From: Ovis canadensis
Lineage: Eukaryota; Chordata; Mammalia; Artiodactyla; Bovidae
Length of the DNA: 64,000 nt
Assembly (NCBI RefSeq): GCF_042477335.2
Contig: NC_091255.1
Span: forward strand, 27,630,501-27,694,500
Direction of reading: 5' to 3'
Part shown: positions 13,701 through 25,700 of the stretch, piece by piece
Layout: every line of letters starts with the position of its first letter
Position numbering within the stretch: the first letter of the stretch is position 1
Notes under the pieces: model-generated
Databases searched by the model: none
What the model was told of the DNA's origin: nothing
Seen by the model: the letters and a program-made list of their open reading frames with translations, nothing else
Program-made: the position numbers and the translations under genes

Positions 13701-16700
13701 AATATCCAAGCCCCTTATCGAATATAATCACTCTGATACCGCTGATGGCCGCCCCCGCCCCCCCCCCCACCCCTGCTCCACTGCACATTCTGCCTTGTCA
13801 TAAAACACCCCGTGATCAGAAAACTGCACGATCATGAATGTCATTATGGATATCCCAGAGCCCGGATGCTGCCTGGTTATAGCCTGAAAAGGCCAGGTTC
13901 TTCCCTGGTTCCTGCCTCAAACCATCAGAGCAGGTGGACTGCTCTGAATGTGGGGCTCAGCTGGTAAAGAATCTGCCCACAATGTGGGAGACCTGAGTTC
14001 GATCCCTGGGTTGGGAACATCCCCTGGAGAAGGGAAAGGCTACCCATGCCAGTATCCTGGCTTGGAGAATTCCGTGGACTGTATATCTTAAAGAGTTGGA
14101 CACAACTGAGCAATCCTTAAACTTAGTGAACTATTTCCTGTTCTCTGGTGGGTGGGCTAGAGGTCTCAGGGGACGTGTGTTCTTGCCCATTCAGGCTGGG
14201 CCCCTGCAGCAATGAGCATCAAGGGGACTTTCCTGGTGGTCCAGTGGTTAAGACGCAGCACTTCCATGATGGGGCAGGGTTCAATCCCTGGTCCCCATGT
14301 GCCATGAAGTGCGACCAAAATGAAACAAAGAAGGAATGGCATCAGGTTGGTCAAGAAGGATTCTGGCCCCCAGGGTCCAGGGCATGGAGCCGGTGGATAC
14401 AGCTCTCCCTGGCTCCACAAGGGCTGAGGCCAGGCTGCACAGGCCCCAGATCTCTGCCTAACTCTCTGCTCTTCACAGCTTCTGCAAGGGACGGACGTTG
14501 CACTCGTTTGTGAGGGACCCCAAGACATCTCTGGACATCAACAAGACCAGGCAGATCGCCCAGGAGATCATTAAGGTAAAGTTTCCAGAGCTCCTAGCTG
14601 TCCCCCAATCCGTCTGCCGGTGTCCAGCTGGTGGTGGTGGCTCTTCCGTCTCTCCCTTTAGCTTGGGTGCCTCATGGATGGGACCTCCATCTCATTTCCT
14701 CTTTCTTTATCTTGTCTGCTGGGAACTGAACACACTGGAGAAATGCAGTGGGCTATAAAGACAGATGGCCTGAGTTTGAATCTTGGTGATACCAGCTGTG
14801 TGACTTCGGGCAGGTCAATTAGCTTCTCTGAGCCTCAGCCTTCTCCCCTGTAAAATGGGGTTGCCTGCGTCACCTCCCTCATTGGATTGGTGCAAAGGTA
14901 AACTGTGATAATCCATGGAGAGAGCATTGAGACCTGGGCCACTAGCACTTGGTGAGAGTCTGTTAGAATTGATTAAGTTTGGGGGCAGGTGTTCTGCCTT
15001 AAAGTTTCTGAATCTAAGTTTCATGCACACAGGCCCTCAGGCTCAACTCAGGCAGCCTTTTTTCTTTTGCTTCCATCTTTTCCAAGTAATTAAACAAAAG
15101 TGAAAGAAACGCTTATTTGTTTCTTAATTTAGCAGTAGACAGGGTCTGAGAAAAACTCCATCCGGGCTGGATGAGCTTCCTCTTCCTGGTTCTTGTTTTT
15201 GCAGAAAAGCTTTCTCTTACCAGCTCCCACCAAGTTTTTGTCCCTGTCCTGTCTTCAGTTTTGCTTCTTTTCTTTTTTTCTCCCTCCCTCCTTCCATCCA
15301 TCATGTGTGCGCATCATTGGAGAGGAAAAGATAAAAATCTCAGTGACATTTAGGGACACCAAGATTTCTCCGCGACATTTCCTCATAGCAAAACGAACGC
15401 CTGGGCTTCCCTGATGGCTCAGTGGTAAAGAATCCACCTGCCAATGCAGGAAATGCAGGTTCAGTCCCTGAATCGGGAAGATCCCCTGGAGAAAGAAATG
15501 GCAGCCCACTCCAGTATTCTTGCCTGGGAAATCCCATGGACAGTGGAGCCTGGTGGGCTAAAGTCCATGGGATCAGAAAAAGAGTCACACACAAAAAAAG
15601 ATACACAGCTTAGCGACTACACAACCACAAATGAACGCATTAAACTTTTGCAGCCCCCGAAACCAAAATGTCACATGTACGCCTTCATCTGTAGTCTGTC
15701 TCATCACAGAGAAGTTGGGGGGAGCTGCAGTGTTATACCTACTCTGTGATATCCCCAAACCTGCTGGGCCCTGCTCCCCTAAACTGTTGTGTCTCCTTAG
15801 TGTCAGGACACTGGGGGAGTCTGGGTGCTGAGTTAGGCTGAATGAGTCATCTGGAAGATTCCAGGGTAGAAGCTGCTGAAAGGTTTTGGAGCTGCAGAGC
15901 CAGAAGCAAACTCTCTGCTGGCTCATTTATTTTCCCCATCCCCCTTCTTCTGGGAACTTCTAAGCCACTTCCTTTTGTATGCATCTTTGATACTTTGAGG
16001 CTCAAAATAGAATAATGTGGTCTTGACCTTTGATTCGGAGAAGGCAATGGCACCCCACTCCAGTACTCTTGCCTGGAAAGTCCCATGGACGGAGGAGCCT
16101 GGTGGGCTGCAGTCCATGGGGTTGCGAAGAGTCGGACACAACTGAACAACTTCACTTTCACTTTTCACTTTCATGCATTGGAGAAGGAAATGGCACCCCA
16201 CTCCAGTACTCTTGCCTGGAGAATCCCAGGGATGGGGGAGCCTGGTGGGCTGCCGTCTATGTGGTCGCACAGAGTCGGACACGACTGAAGTGACTTAGCA
16301 GCAGACCTTTGGTTAGAGGGTTTGGGGGGCCACCTCTGAAGTGTTGTGAAATTATAGGAAGGGAGGAGACTTTGTGCTCCAGACCCGGGCACTCTCTATC
16401 TTGTCTCTGGCTGTTTGAGGCTGTGGCACCTGTTTTATTAACAAGGCTCAGAGAGGTGCAGCCACTTGTCCTCAGTCACACAGCTGGTCCCTGTTCAACC
16501 CAAGGTGTGGTCTTTGGCTCTCCTTGGTCGCTGGGGACGCAGTGTGCCTTGGTTTGGTTTGGGAAGTGGGCAGATATTTTAAGGGGGATCGTCTTGCATT
16601 CAGGATGGAGCTTCGGGAGAGAGTAAGTCACTCTTTTTGAAACCTCCCTGCTTCCGTGGTGGGATGACAGCTCTCAGTAGGCCTGAGGGAAGTGGCCACA

Positions 16701-19700
16701 GTGAACCCCGCGCCCTCCCATCTCTTACAGAAGAGCATCTGCCTGAGTACATTCCTCTCGGATGCGCTCCAGCCCCACTTGGTCCAAGCTCTGGGCTCGG
16801 CTGAGTTCTGTCTGCTTCTGCCTCGCAGCTCGTTCCCTCTCTTTCCTCAGTGGGACTTGCTGACCTCTCCCCTCCTCACCCCGAGACACCTGTGAAGGCA
16901 GGGAGATTTTTCACATGTGACGCACCCTTGATGTGGGAGGGAGGGAGGTGGGCTTGCACATGCCTTTCTGACTTGGCAAAGATGCCCACTTCAGTCATGG
17001 CGTCATGTACCCCTCTTCCTGTTCCCAAGCACATCAGGGTACCCGGGAGTCCTCGGTTTGACCTCAGATGAGAGCATGCCTGCATCAGGTCACCCACGTC
17101 CTGTGTGCCTGGCCAGTCAGCGTTCAGTGCAAATAAGGCATTGGTTAGAAATCACCTAGCCCGGAGCTGGCACTTGGCAGATGAGGAAACTGAGGCTCAG
17201 AAGTCAAGTCCAAGGCCACACAGTGAATTCGAATCATCTGAGCTGGATTTCAGTCTTAGTCCAGGACTTCTACGGCAGCACGGGCAGTGGGGCCACCTGA
17301 GCTCGGGGACGCCCCCTGTGGGAATTCCACTCTGTTCCCCTCTCCCAGCCCAAGCCTTTGCTCAGCCTGAGAGGCGAGGCTAGCTGTGTAAAGCCCGATG
17401 AGACCTTAAATCCTTGGGTCTTTTGTGACTTAACACAGAGGGTAAAGACTTCCCTGGAGGTCCAGTGGTTAAGACTCCATGCTTCCAATGCAGAGGGCAC
17501 GGGTTTGATCCCTCATTGGGGAAGATCCCACATGCCTCACAACATGGCCAAAAAAATTTAAAAAGAAACGAAACAAAACACGGAGGGTAGCATCACAGTG
17601 AACCTTTCTATACTTCCTGACCACCCCTCCCCCAGAGCCCCCCATCCCCCCTTTCTGCACTTCATCTGAGTATAAGGTGGATGTGGGGCAGCAGCACTGA
17701 CTGGCCTGGAACCAGATCTCAGCCGTGCTGCTTATCCGCTGCGTGACCCGGGCAAGGGACTGCCTGTCCCTGAGGCTGGGTTCCCTCCTCCGTGAAAAGG
17801 AGACAGCCACACTGCATAGGGCTGCGAAGGTTAAATGAGGGGCCTGGGCTAAGGCATCTGGCTCAGGGCCTGGCCCAGGGTAGAAGCTAAGCCATCATTG
17901 TTCGTCTTCCCTGTGCCCCTGACGTGAGGCTCTCTGTCTTCCAGGGCATGGGGTACCTCCACGCCAAGGGCATCGTGCACAAAGATCTCAAATCCAAGAA
18001 CGTCTTCTACGACAACGGCAAAGTGGTCATCACAGACTTTGGGCTGTTCGGGATCTCAGGCGTCGTGCGAGAGGGACGGTCAGTTGGCCTTGGGCATCCA
18101 GAGAGACTGGGGCGGTGCTGGTGGGCCTGAGGCCTGGGCACTCTTGCCGTTGGTGGCCGAGGGCCAGCCCTGCTATAGGAAAGGCCAGGCCTGCTCTGCT
18201 CCTGCTCTTGTGGTTCTGGTTCAGGATCAGATTTGGGTGACCTTGAGGTCCCTCATAGTGCTTAATCCTCAGGCTGACTGCCGAGGAGGCTGGGTCCCCT
18301 CACTCCCATTTTCCCAGCATCAGGTTCTAGTTCCACGAATCCTGAAGGAGAAAGGCTACTCCCCCAGCCTCAGGACCCCAGGAGGGAGGGCCAGCCCCAG
18401 GCCAGGTTGTGAGCCCCACAGGCAGTTCCCGGCTCCTGCACTGAGATTCCCGCTGCTCTCCCAGGGTAGAGAATCAGCGCCCTCAGGGGCAGCTCCCGGC
18501 CAATACTGTCCTTGGCCTGCTTTTCTAGAAGAACCTGCTTATCACTCGTCTGTAACATCCCCCCAAAGCGCGGGTGCCTTGGCAAGTGCACCATTGGCGT
18601 GCTGCTTTTCTGGGCCGTGCACGGGGTTGCAAGAGTCAGATATGCCCTAGCGACTGAGCGCACACACGCGGTGGCGTGCCAGCCCTGGGGAAGACACATG
18701 CCCTGCAGGCCGCGCTGCCACCCACTAAAGGCCCTGTCCTTGCCCTGGCTTCTGGCCTCCAGGCGTGAGAACCAGCTGAAGCTGTCACATGACTGGCTGT
18801 GCTACCTGGCCCCGGAGATCGTGCGGGAGATGACCCCCGGGAAGGACGAGGACCAGCTGCCCTTCTCCAAAGCTGCCGACGTCTATGCATTCGGGTGAGG
18901 AGGCACCTGGCGTCCCTCTTCCTGGGGCCTCTGAGGCCAATTGTGGCTGAAACAGAGGGCCCTGCTGGCTATTGGGGGGCAGGGGGATGTGCTTTGAGGC
19001 TGGTTCAGCTGCTTGTTTGGGCCAGTGACTGTGTCCTTGACCTTCTGTTTTCCCCACCTGTAAAATGGGACAAATAGAGCTCTTCCCTGGTAGAGCTGTT
19101 TCATGAGGACCAAATTAGGTAATTGTATAAAATACTTAAGGGGCTTCCCAGGTGGTGCTAGTGGAAAAGAACCTGTCTGCCAATGGAGGAAACCTAATGA
19201 GATGCGAGTTTGATCCCTGGGTCAGGAAGGTCCCCTGGAGGAGGAAATGGCAACCCACTCCCGTATCTTTGCCTGGAGAATCCCTATGGATAGAGGAGCC
19301 TGTCGGGCTACAGTCCATGGGGTCGCAAAGAGTCAAACACAACCGAAGCGAGTGAGCGCACATGCATAAAATGCTTAACTCTGGGCGTCCTTCTCACCTG
19401 TTGCTCCCCAAGGACAGTCTCCAGAGCTAACTGAGAGCTGTCCTTCTGGGAGGAGGGGGCAGCTTTCCGCTGTGCCCTGAGCAGAGCTGGCATGCTGACG
19501 GATAGACACACAGAAATGCAGAAATAAAACACGAGCCAGATGCATAAAACCTTCTCTGAGCCATTGAAAAATAAGCTGGTGAAGTCAGTTTAAATAGATA
19601 TTTAACTCACTATGGCCAAAATATGATCATTTCAGCATGTAATCAAAATAAGAAATTCAGGAGATATTTTATGCCACGGAGCTTTCAAAAATGTCGTGTA

Positions 19701-22700
19701 TTTTACACCTCAGTTCCTCTCCCCACATTTGAGTTACACAGTATCCTCACATGTGTGCCCTCCACCCCTGTCCCTGTGTTGGTCAGGGTGGGTCTAATGG
19801 AGACGGTCCCGTGCAGATGAGTCGAGAAACACTAGGGGACTTGGAGGGTCAGAGTGAGGGCCCCATGCCATAATCTCTTGGGGGATCCTTTCCTCATGGG
19901 TGGACTGCCCTGGCCTGTCACTGTCATTTCCTGAGCACCTTCATGTGCCAGGCCCAGGCTGGGCATTCCTGTCACTCCTCAGAGGACCTTGGCTGTGGGC
20001 GCCTACCCAACTGAGGTTGAATGGTTGTACCAGGATCTCTGCCCAGAGCCAGCAGTGTCTCAGACTTCTCACCACACTGGGAGCTCAGGGCACCGGGTGG
20101 ACTCAGGGTGGTCCCAGAAGTCTGGCAGGTGAGGAAGGTGGGCTGAGGGTCCGGGGTCCTCAGGCTGGGCTCCGGGCATCATGGCAGCAGGTTCCCCCCC
20201 CCCCCCCCAACACCGTCCCACGCCCTGCTAGTGAGAGCTGGGCGGAGCCGTCCAGGAGCTCACACTGTGTGGGTGGGTGGTCTCCACAGGACTGTTTGGT
20301 ATGAGCTGCAAGCCAGAGACTGGCCCTTGAAGAACCAAGCTGCAGAGGCCCTGATCTGGCAGATTGGAAGCGGAGAGGGCATGAAGCGAGTCCTGGCCTC
20401 CGTCAGCCTGGGGAAGGAAGTTACCGTGAGTAGCTGCCCTGCGCTGGGAGAGGGCGGTGGGGCTAGAGGGCCGGCGCCTGGCTGCTCTTCCTTCACCCAC
20501 CTGAGAAGCGGAACCGGGAAGTGGATGCATGTCAGGCTGGCCTCCGTGCTGCTGGCTAGGAGGCCTGTGTGCTTCCCAGGTGGCGGGTGGTAAAGAATCC
20601 ACCTGCCAATGCATGAGACGCAGGAGATATGGGTTTGATCTGTAGGTTGGGAAGATCCCCTGGAGTAGGAAATGGCAACCCAGTCAAGTATTCTTACCTG
20701 GAAAATCCCATGGACGGAGGAGCCTGGCGGGCATGGGGTCACAAAGAATTGGACATGACTGTGTACACACACACACACACACACACACACACGAAGCCTG
20801 TATCCTTCACTACCCCACTGCTAACTTTTAAAAAACAACTGTCTTAAAAAAATAGAAAGGAAATAAAGCTCAAGGTTTTCTTGAATTATGAGAAAGATAA
20901 TAAAGCCTGTATGTTACTTATTAGAAAGATAATAACAAATTTCACTCCCTAAAGTACAAACAGTGGGGTTGTGGTAGTGTCAGGTCTTTCTCCTTCATGT
21001 CTTTCTCGAGTGTTTGAGAACCCCAGCAAATTTGTTTTCAAGAGGCCAAATCATCACAGGTTTGCTGCCCTCGCGTGACTGATGGTTTGTTTCTCTGCAT
21101 CACCGTGTGTGAGTTCACCCCGCCTGGCACCGTGATACGTGCAGGAGTCCAGGGGTGGTGTTCTCAGTGTTAGCCATGCGCTCATGAGTCAGGTGGGCCT
21201 GGAGCAGACAGATGCCAGGGGGTGTTGATAAGGAGCTCCAGGGGGTTCCTGGGCAGCGCGGCAGTGGAGGCCTCTGGGGGGACCACCCGGCACTCGTCCA
21301 GGTGAAGTGCTACCTAGGCGGTGAGTGTCACGCCTGCCCTGTCGTGTGAGCACCTTCTGCCTGGTCGTGTGTGCAGGCCTGTCTTCTACAGGAAGTTCTC
21401 CTGAGTTGAAAGGCCGACGGGGTTGCAGTGTGGATGAGTGGATCTGGAGAGCAGGCGGCAGGAGGAGGGCTTTGCCGTCACTTGGGGTGGGCAAGACAGC
21501 TGCTCTGCCGACTTCGCTGCCCTGCGCCCCGCCCGTCTTGTCACTCCCGCCTCCATGCCTGCATTGCCTGGGCTCCCGCCTCTGCTGCAGCCCCGCCCTG
21601 GGCACCTTCTGAGTATCTCACCCGTCAACATGCTGCCTTCTGCTTTCCATTCTAAACGTCTGTGATCTCTTGGCTCTGGCCTGTCTTTTGGCTTTGTGAC
21701 TGTTATCCCAGGGAGGTCAAGGAAGGAAGGAGGAGAGGCAGGCCCATGCTTTTCATTTTAACTGGAAGCCTGGGAGTGCTTCTGAAATTCAGTGATTTCT
21801 TGGCTGTATTTCAGCCATGGCTGGTCACCTCAGTGTTGGCAGGAGGGTCAGGGGACCATCTGCTTGCAGGGATGGGAGGTGGTACCTGGGAGCATCAAAG
21901 GGACCCTGGGCAGAGGGCCTCAGATGCATCCCTCTTGTTCCCTGCCAGCTCTCATGCCCTATTGTGGCATCTCGCCTTGCAGGAGATCCTGTCCGCCTGC
22001 TGGGCCTTCGACCTGCAGGAGAGGCCCAGCTTCCCCCTGCTGATGGACATGCTGGAGAAGCTGCCCAAGCTGAACCGGCGGCTCTCGCACCCTGGGCACT
22101 TCTGGAAGTCTGCTGAGTAAGTAGCCCTCGGAGACAGACCTGCAGCCAGGTGTTGGGGATGGGGCACCATCTGCTCTGTCTGCCCGAGACTTCTACCTAC
22201 AGAACCCCTAGAGCTGGTTAGCCAGAGAGGACTCATTCTCTTGCCCAAGGGGTACTGGGATTCTGTTTACCACATTTTAAAAAACTTTTTATGTTAGAGT
22301 ACAGCCAGTTAACAGTGCTGTGAGAGCTTCAGGTGCATAGCAGAGCGACTCAGCCATGCATATACTGTATCCATTCTCCCCCCAAACTCCTCTCCCATCC
22401 AGGCTGCCACATAACATTGAACTGAATTCCCTGTGCTATACAGTAGGTCCTTATCAGTTATCCATTTTAAAAATAGCAGTGCATACATGTCCATCCCAAA
22501 CTCCCTAAATCCCCCTCCACTATCCTTCCCCCAGCAACCATAAGTTCATTCTCTAAGTCTGCTGTTCACCGCATTTATTTTGGAGACTCTTCTACAGGCT
22601 GGTGTCTTCCGTCCTCCTGTGAAATGTGATATGTGAAAACCTCCATATCACTGTTATCAGCTCAGTGCTAAAGCTTGGCCCAGGCTAAGGCCCCAGCAAG

Positions 22701-25700
22701 AAGTTTCTGCCTGGGAAAGGGCAAAACAGAGCTTCACCAAAACCAGCAGAGTGGCTGTTGCTTAAAATAGCAGTCTCCCGACAGAGCTTTCAGCCCCTTG
22801 AGCAGGTTACTGGGGCTGCATCTCTGGGGTTAAGAGCCGCTTAGACACTGGAGGCCCACCCTCCTTCTGTGTAATCCTGATCTTTGGCAGCCTCAGTGCC
22901 AGGGTGGTCTCCACTCCTCTCTTCTGAGTTCTGCCTCCTTCCCTTTTTCCTTCGTCCCTCTGGCTCTCTCTGCCAGATCCCTCATAAACAGACATCTGCC
23001 CTGCCTCTGCGAGAATCTGGGGAAGTCCTTCCTTGTTCCGGCCTCAGCTCCACAGCTGGACAAAGTGGAGGGGTGGGCAGACATGGCCTAAACATGGGAA
23101 ATAGTTCAGCTTTGCAGGCCGAGAGGGAAACTCGAGTGACAGCTCTTGTCAGTGGGGTTTGCAGTGCACCCAGCAGTGTGCAAAGCAGTGACACAACTGC
23201 ATGCAGTCTGTGTCATAGCAACTCACCTGCTGTCTGGTGTGCGGGCAGTCACAGACCTGTAAGCCACGGGCAGATTGGTGCTAGTAAAGCAGTACTTACG
23301 AATGCTGAAACTTGAATTTCCTATTATTTTAGGCCATGAAATAGTCTTCTTTTGATTCCCTCCCCCGCAAACAATTTAGAAAGGTGAAGAAAAGAAACAA
23401 ACATTCTTGGTCTGTGGCTTGCACAGAAACAAGTGGGAGGTCACATGTGGCTGGATGCTTGGGCAAGATTCATGGCTTTGAACTTCGTTTTAAGTGAAAG
23501 GCGCTTTCTAGAAGTGAAATCTGCCACAGCCCCAGAACATGAAGATAGAACAGATACAGTGGGGCTTCCCTCTCTCTCTCTTTTTAAAATATTTGTTTGG
23601 CTGCCGTGCATCACCGACTCAATGGACATGAGTTTGAGCAAACTCTGGGAGATACTGAAGGACAGGGAAGCCTGGTGTGTCATAAAGTCTCAGACACAGC
23701 TATGCTGCTGGACAACAGTGGGTCTCAGCTGCGCCATGTGAGATCTAGTTCCCTGCCCAGGGATCAAACCCAGACCCCCTTCACTGGGAGCTGGGTGTCC
23801 TAGCCACTGGACCACAAGGGAAGTCCCAAGTGGTGCCTCACTTGATGGGAGTTGGAGGGAGGGCAAGAGCATAGCCCCCCGAACATCTGTACCCAGATCT
23901 CACACTGGCCCATGAGTGTGGTGGTGTCGGTACCTCCGTCTTCCAGAATGAGCTAGATATGGTCTCTGTCACACCTTTTTTTTGCCTGTTTTGTATTTTT
24001 CACAACTCTAAAATGATCATTTTTTTTGTGGCCTGATTTGACAGACACTTAGTTTGCCAGGTCATTTTGAAAATACACCAAACCAAGCTTTGAGTTGAAG
24101 GGGAGGAGAGGCCCAGGCTGAACCTGTGAGGAGGACTTGTTGAAGAAATGTGGCAACTGAAGCCCGCTGTAGGGACGGGCTGAGGAATGATGATATGTGG
24201 TGAGGGGATACTGTACCTTATAATGGAGATTCGATTCAGTATTTTGCACTCAAGATGGGTCAGAGTCCAGTACAAATAGCGGGTGACAGGATGTAGCTGT
24301 CAGAGGTGTGGGCTTTTCCCAGAGATTGCTGGCAGCTGCACCACCCCTGAGGTCACATGCCAGGACCGGGCCTCCACCAGCACAGAACTGATGGTCTAGG
24401 ATAAAGACAAGCAGATGTGCGCTGTAAGCCCTCCGAGCAGGACGCTGTCTCCTCACCTCTCTATTCTCAGCTCCTAGCTCAGTTCCGGGGGTGTAGTAAT
24501 CACTCAATAAATATTTGGTGGGTGAGGGGATGAAGGAGGGAATGATGACAACATGCTGAGTGCCAGGCAAAAACCCAGCCTCTGTGGGCACGCTGCCCTC
24601 ACCCCCGGGAGCTTGAGGAAGGGTCTCCAGAAGACAGCAGTCACGGGAGCTGGGTTTGGGTGGGAGCCTGGGGCTCTCCTGGTCTCATAAGAAGTTCAAG
24701 GATCTGGTCTGTCAGATGTTGGGAAGTTTTTTTGTATGCTTGAATTATGGTCACAGCAACTTTGAAAATTTTAATTTTGAATTATGTACATAGCTTGTGG
24801 ATGAGTTACACGGAAAGGTTGTCAATAAAATACTTTGAAGCATAAAGGTAAATTTGGCTCGTTTAGCAAACCAGGCCTTGATTTTCTCCTCCCCAAAAGA
24901 GAAGGCTGCACTGAGCGGGTGCTGACATTCAGATGATTCCAGATTCCTGAAAGGCCATGGAGACCCACCTTCTCTTTCCACACGTGGGACACAGAGTCAC
25001 AAATAGGGATGTTTCCCGCCCAAAGTGATCAGTTTTAGCCCCCACAGGGAGAGAATGCCAGCGTACCTCAACAAATCTGTATCAAAGCTTTCTGTTAATG
25101 ATTTTTACTTCCACACACTCAAGCCTCTAATTCTCATTTTCTCTTTTCTTTTCCATCTATCTTGTTGCTTATTTTTATTTCTTGGGGGGTGGTGGATGTG
25201 CTGGCCTGTCCTGCCATCTCCCCCCTCTCCTGCCATGCTGATTTCTGCGGGCCCCCCTCCACCCACCCACGCTGGGTGTCCATCTCCATCACCTGCTGGA
25301 CTGCGTTCCTCCCACGTCTGGCAAAATGGTTGCGGGCACTCCCAGGCGCTGGCGGAGCCGCTACTACGGGAAAGGACGTTCCGGTCACCCTGACTTTAGG
25401 AACAACTGTCCAGTCCTGGAGGAATAGTGTGTCTTCTGCCATTTCCCTGATCCTCGGCCTGTTTACACTTAACCCTTTGCACATCCTGTCTCCTACTGTT
25501 TCTGCATCCAGCTTCCCCTTCTTGGCGGGTGGTATTCCCATAAACAACAGTGATGCTCTGGCAGCTCACATGGCCACTGGCAGGGGCCCTGCAGGCTGCT
25601 TCTGTCCCCAGGCTGAGAGCAGACTCACAGCATGTGGCAGGGCCTCTGTCCACACAGCATGCCAGACAATGGCTTGTTCTAGGGAGGGCAAGAACTCAGA

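Larger units (their letters stand above)
11837..14478 (+). other. KSR1 intron
   Basis: A 2.6-kb intron largely filled with repeats: SINEs, an L1 3' fragment split by a SINE, and a C-run at about 13755. No gene is seen. Confidence 0.85.
14576..17944 (+). other. KSR1 intron
   Basis: A 3.4-kb intron with MIRs and three tRNA-derived SINEs; no gene is seen. Confidence 0.85.
20426..21982 (+). other. KSR1 intron
   Basis: A 1.6-kb intron with one SINE and its AC microsatellite tail. The 21662-22120 open frame is simply the next exon read backwards through its acceptor. Confidence 0.85.

Noticed and set aside
20190..20212. C-runs (also at about 13755 and 57722) as regulatory G-quadruplex elements
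   Set aside because: They are single homopolymer runs next to repeats, lack the four separated G-tracts of a classical quadruplex, and are likely assembly-sensitive.
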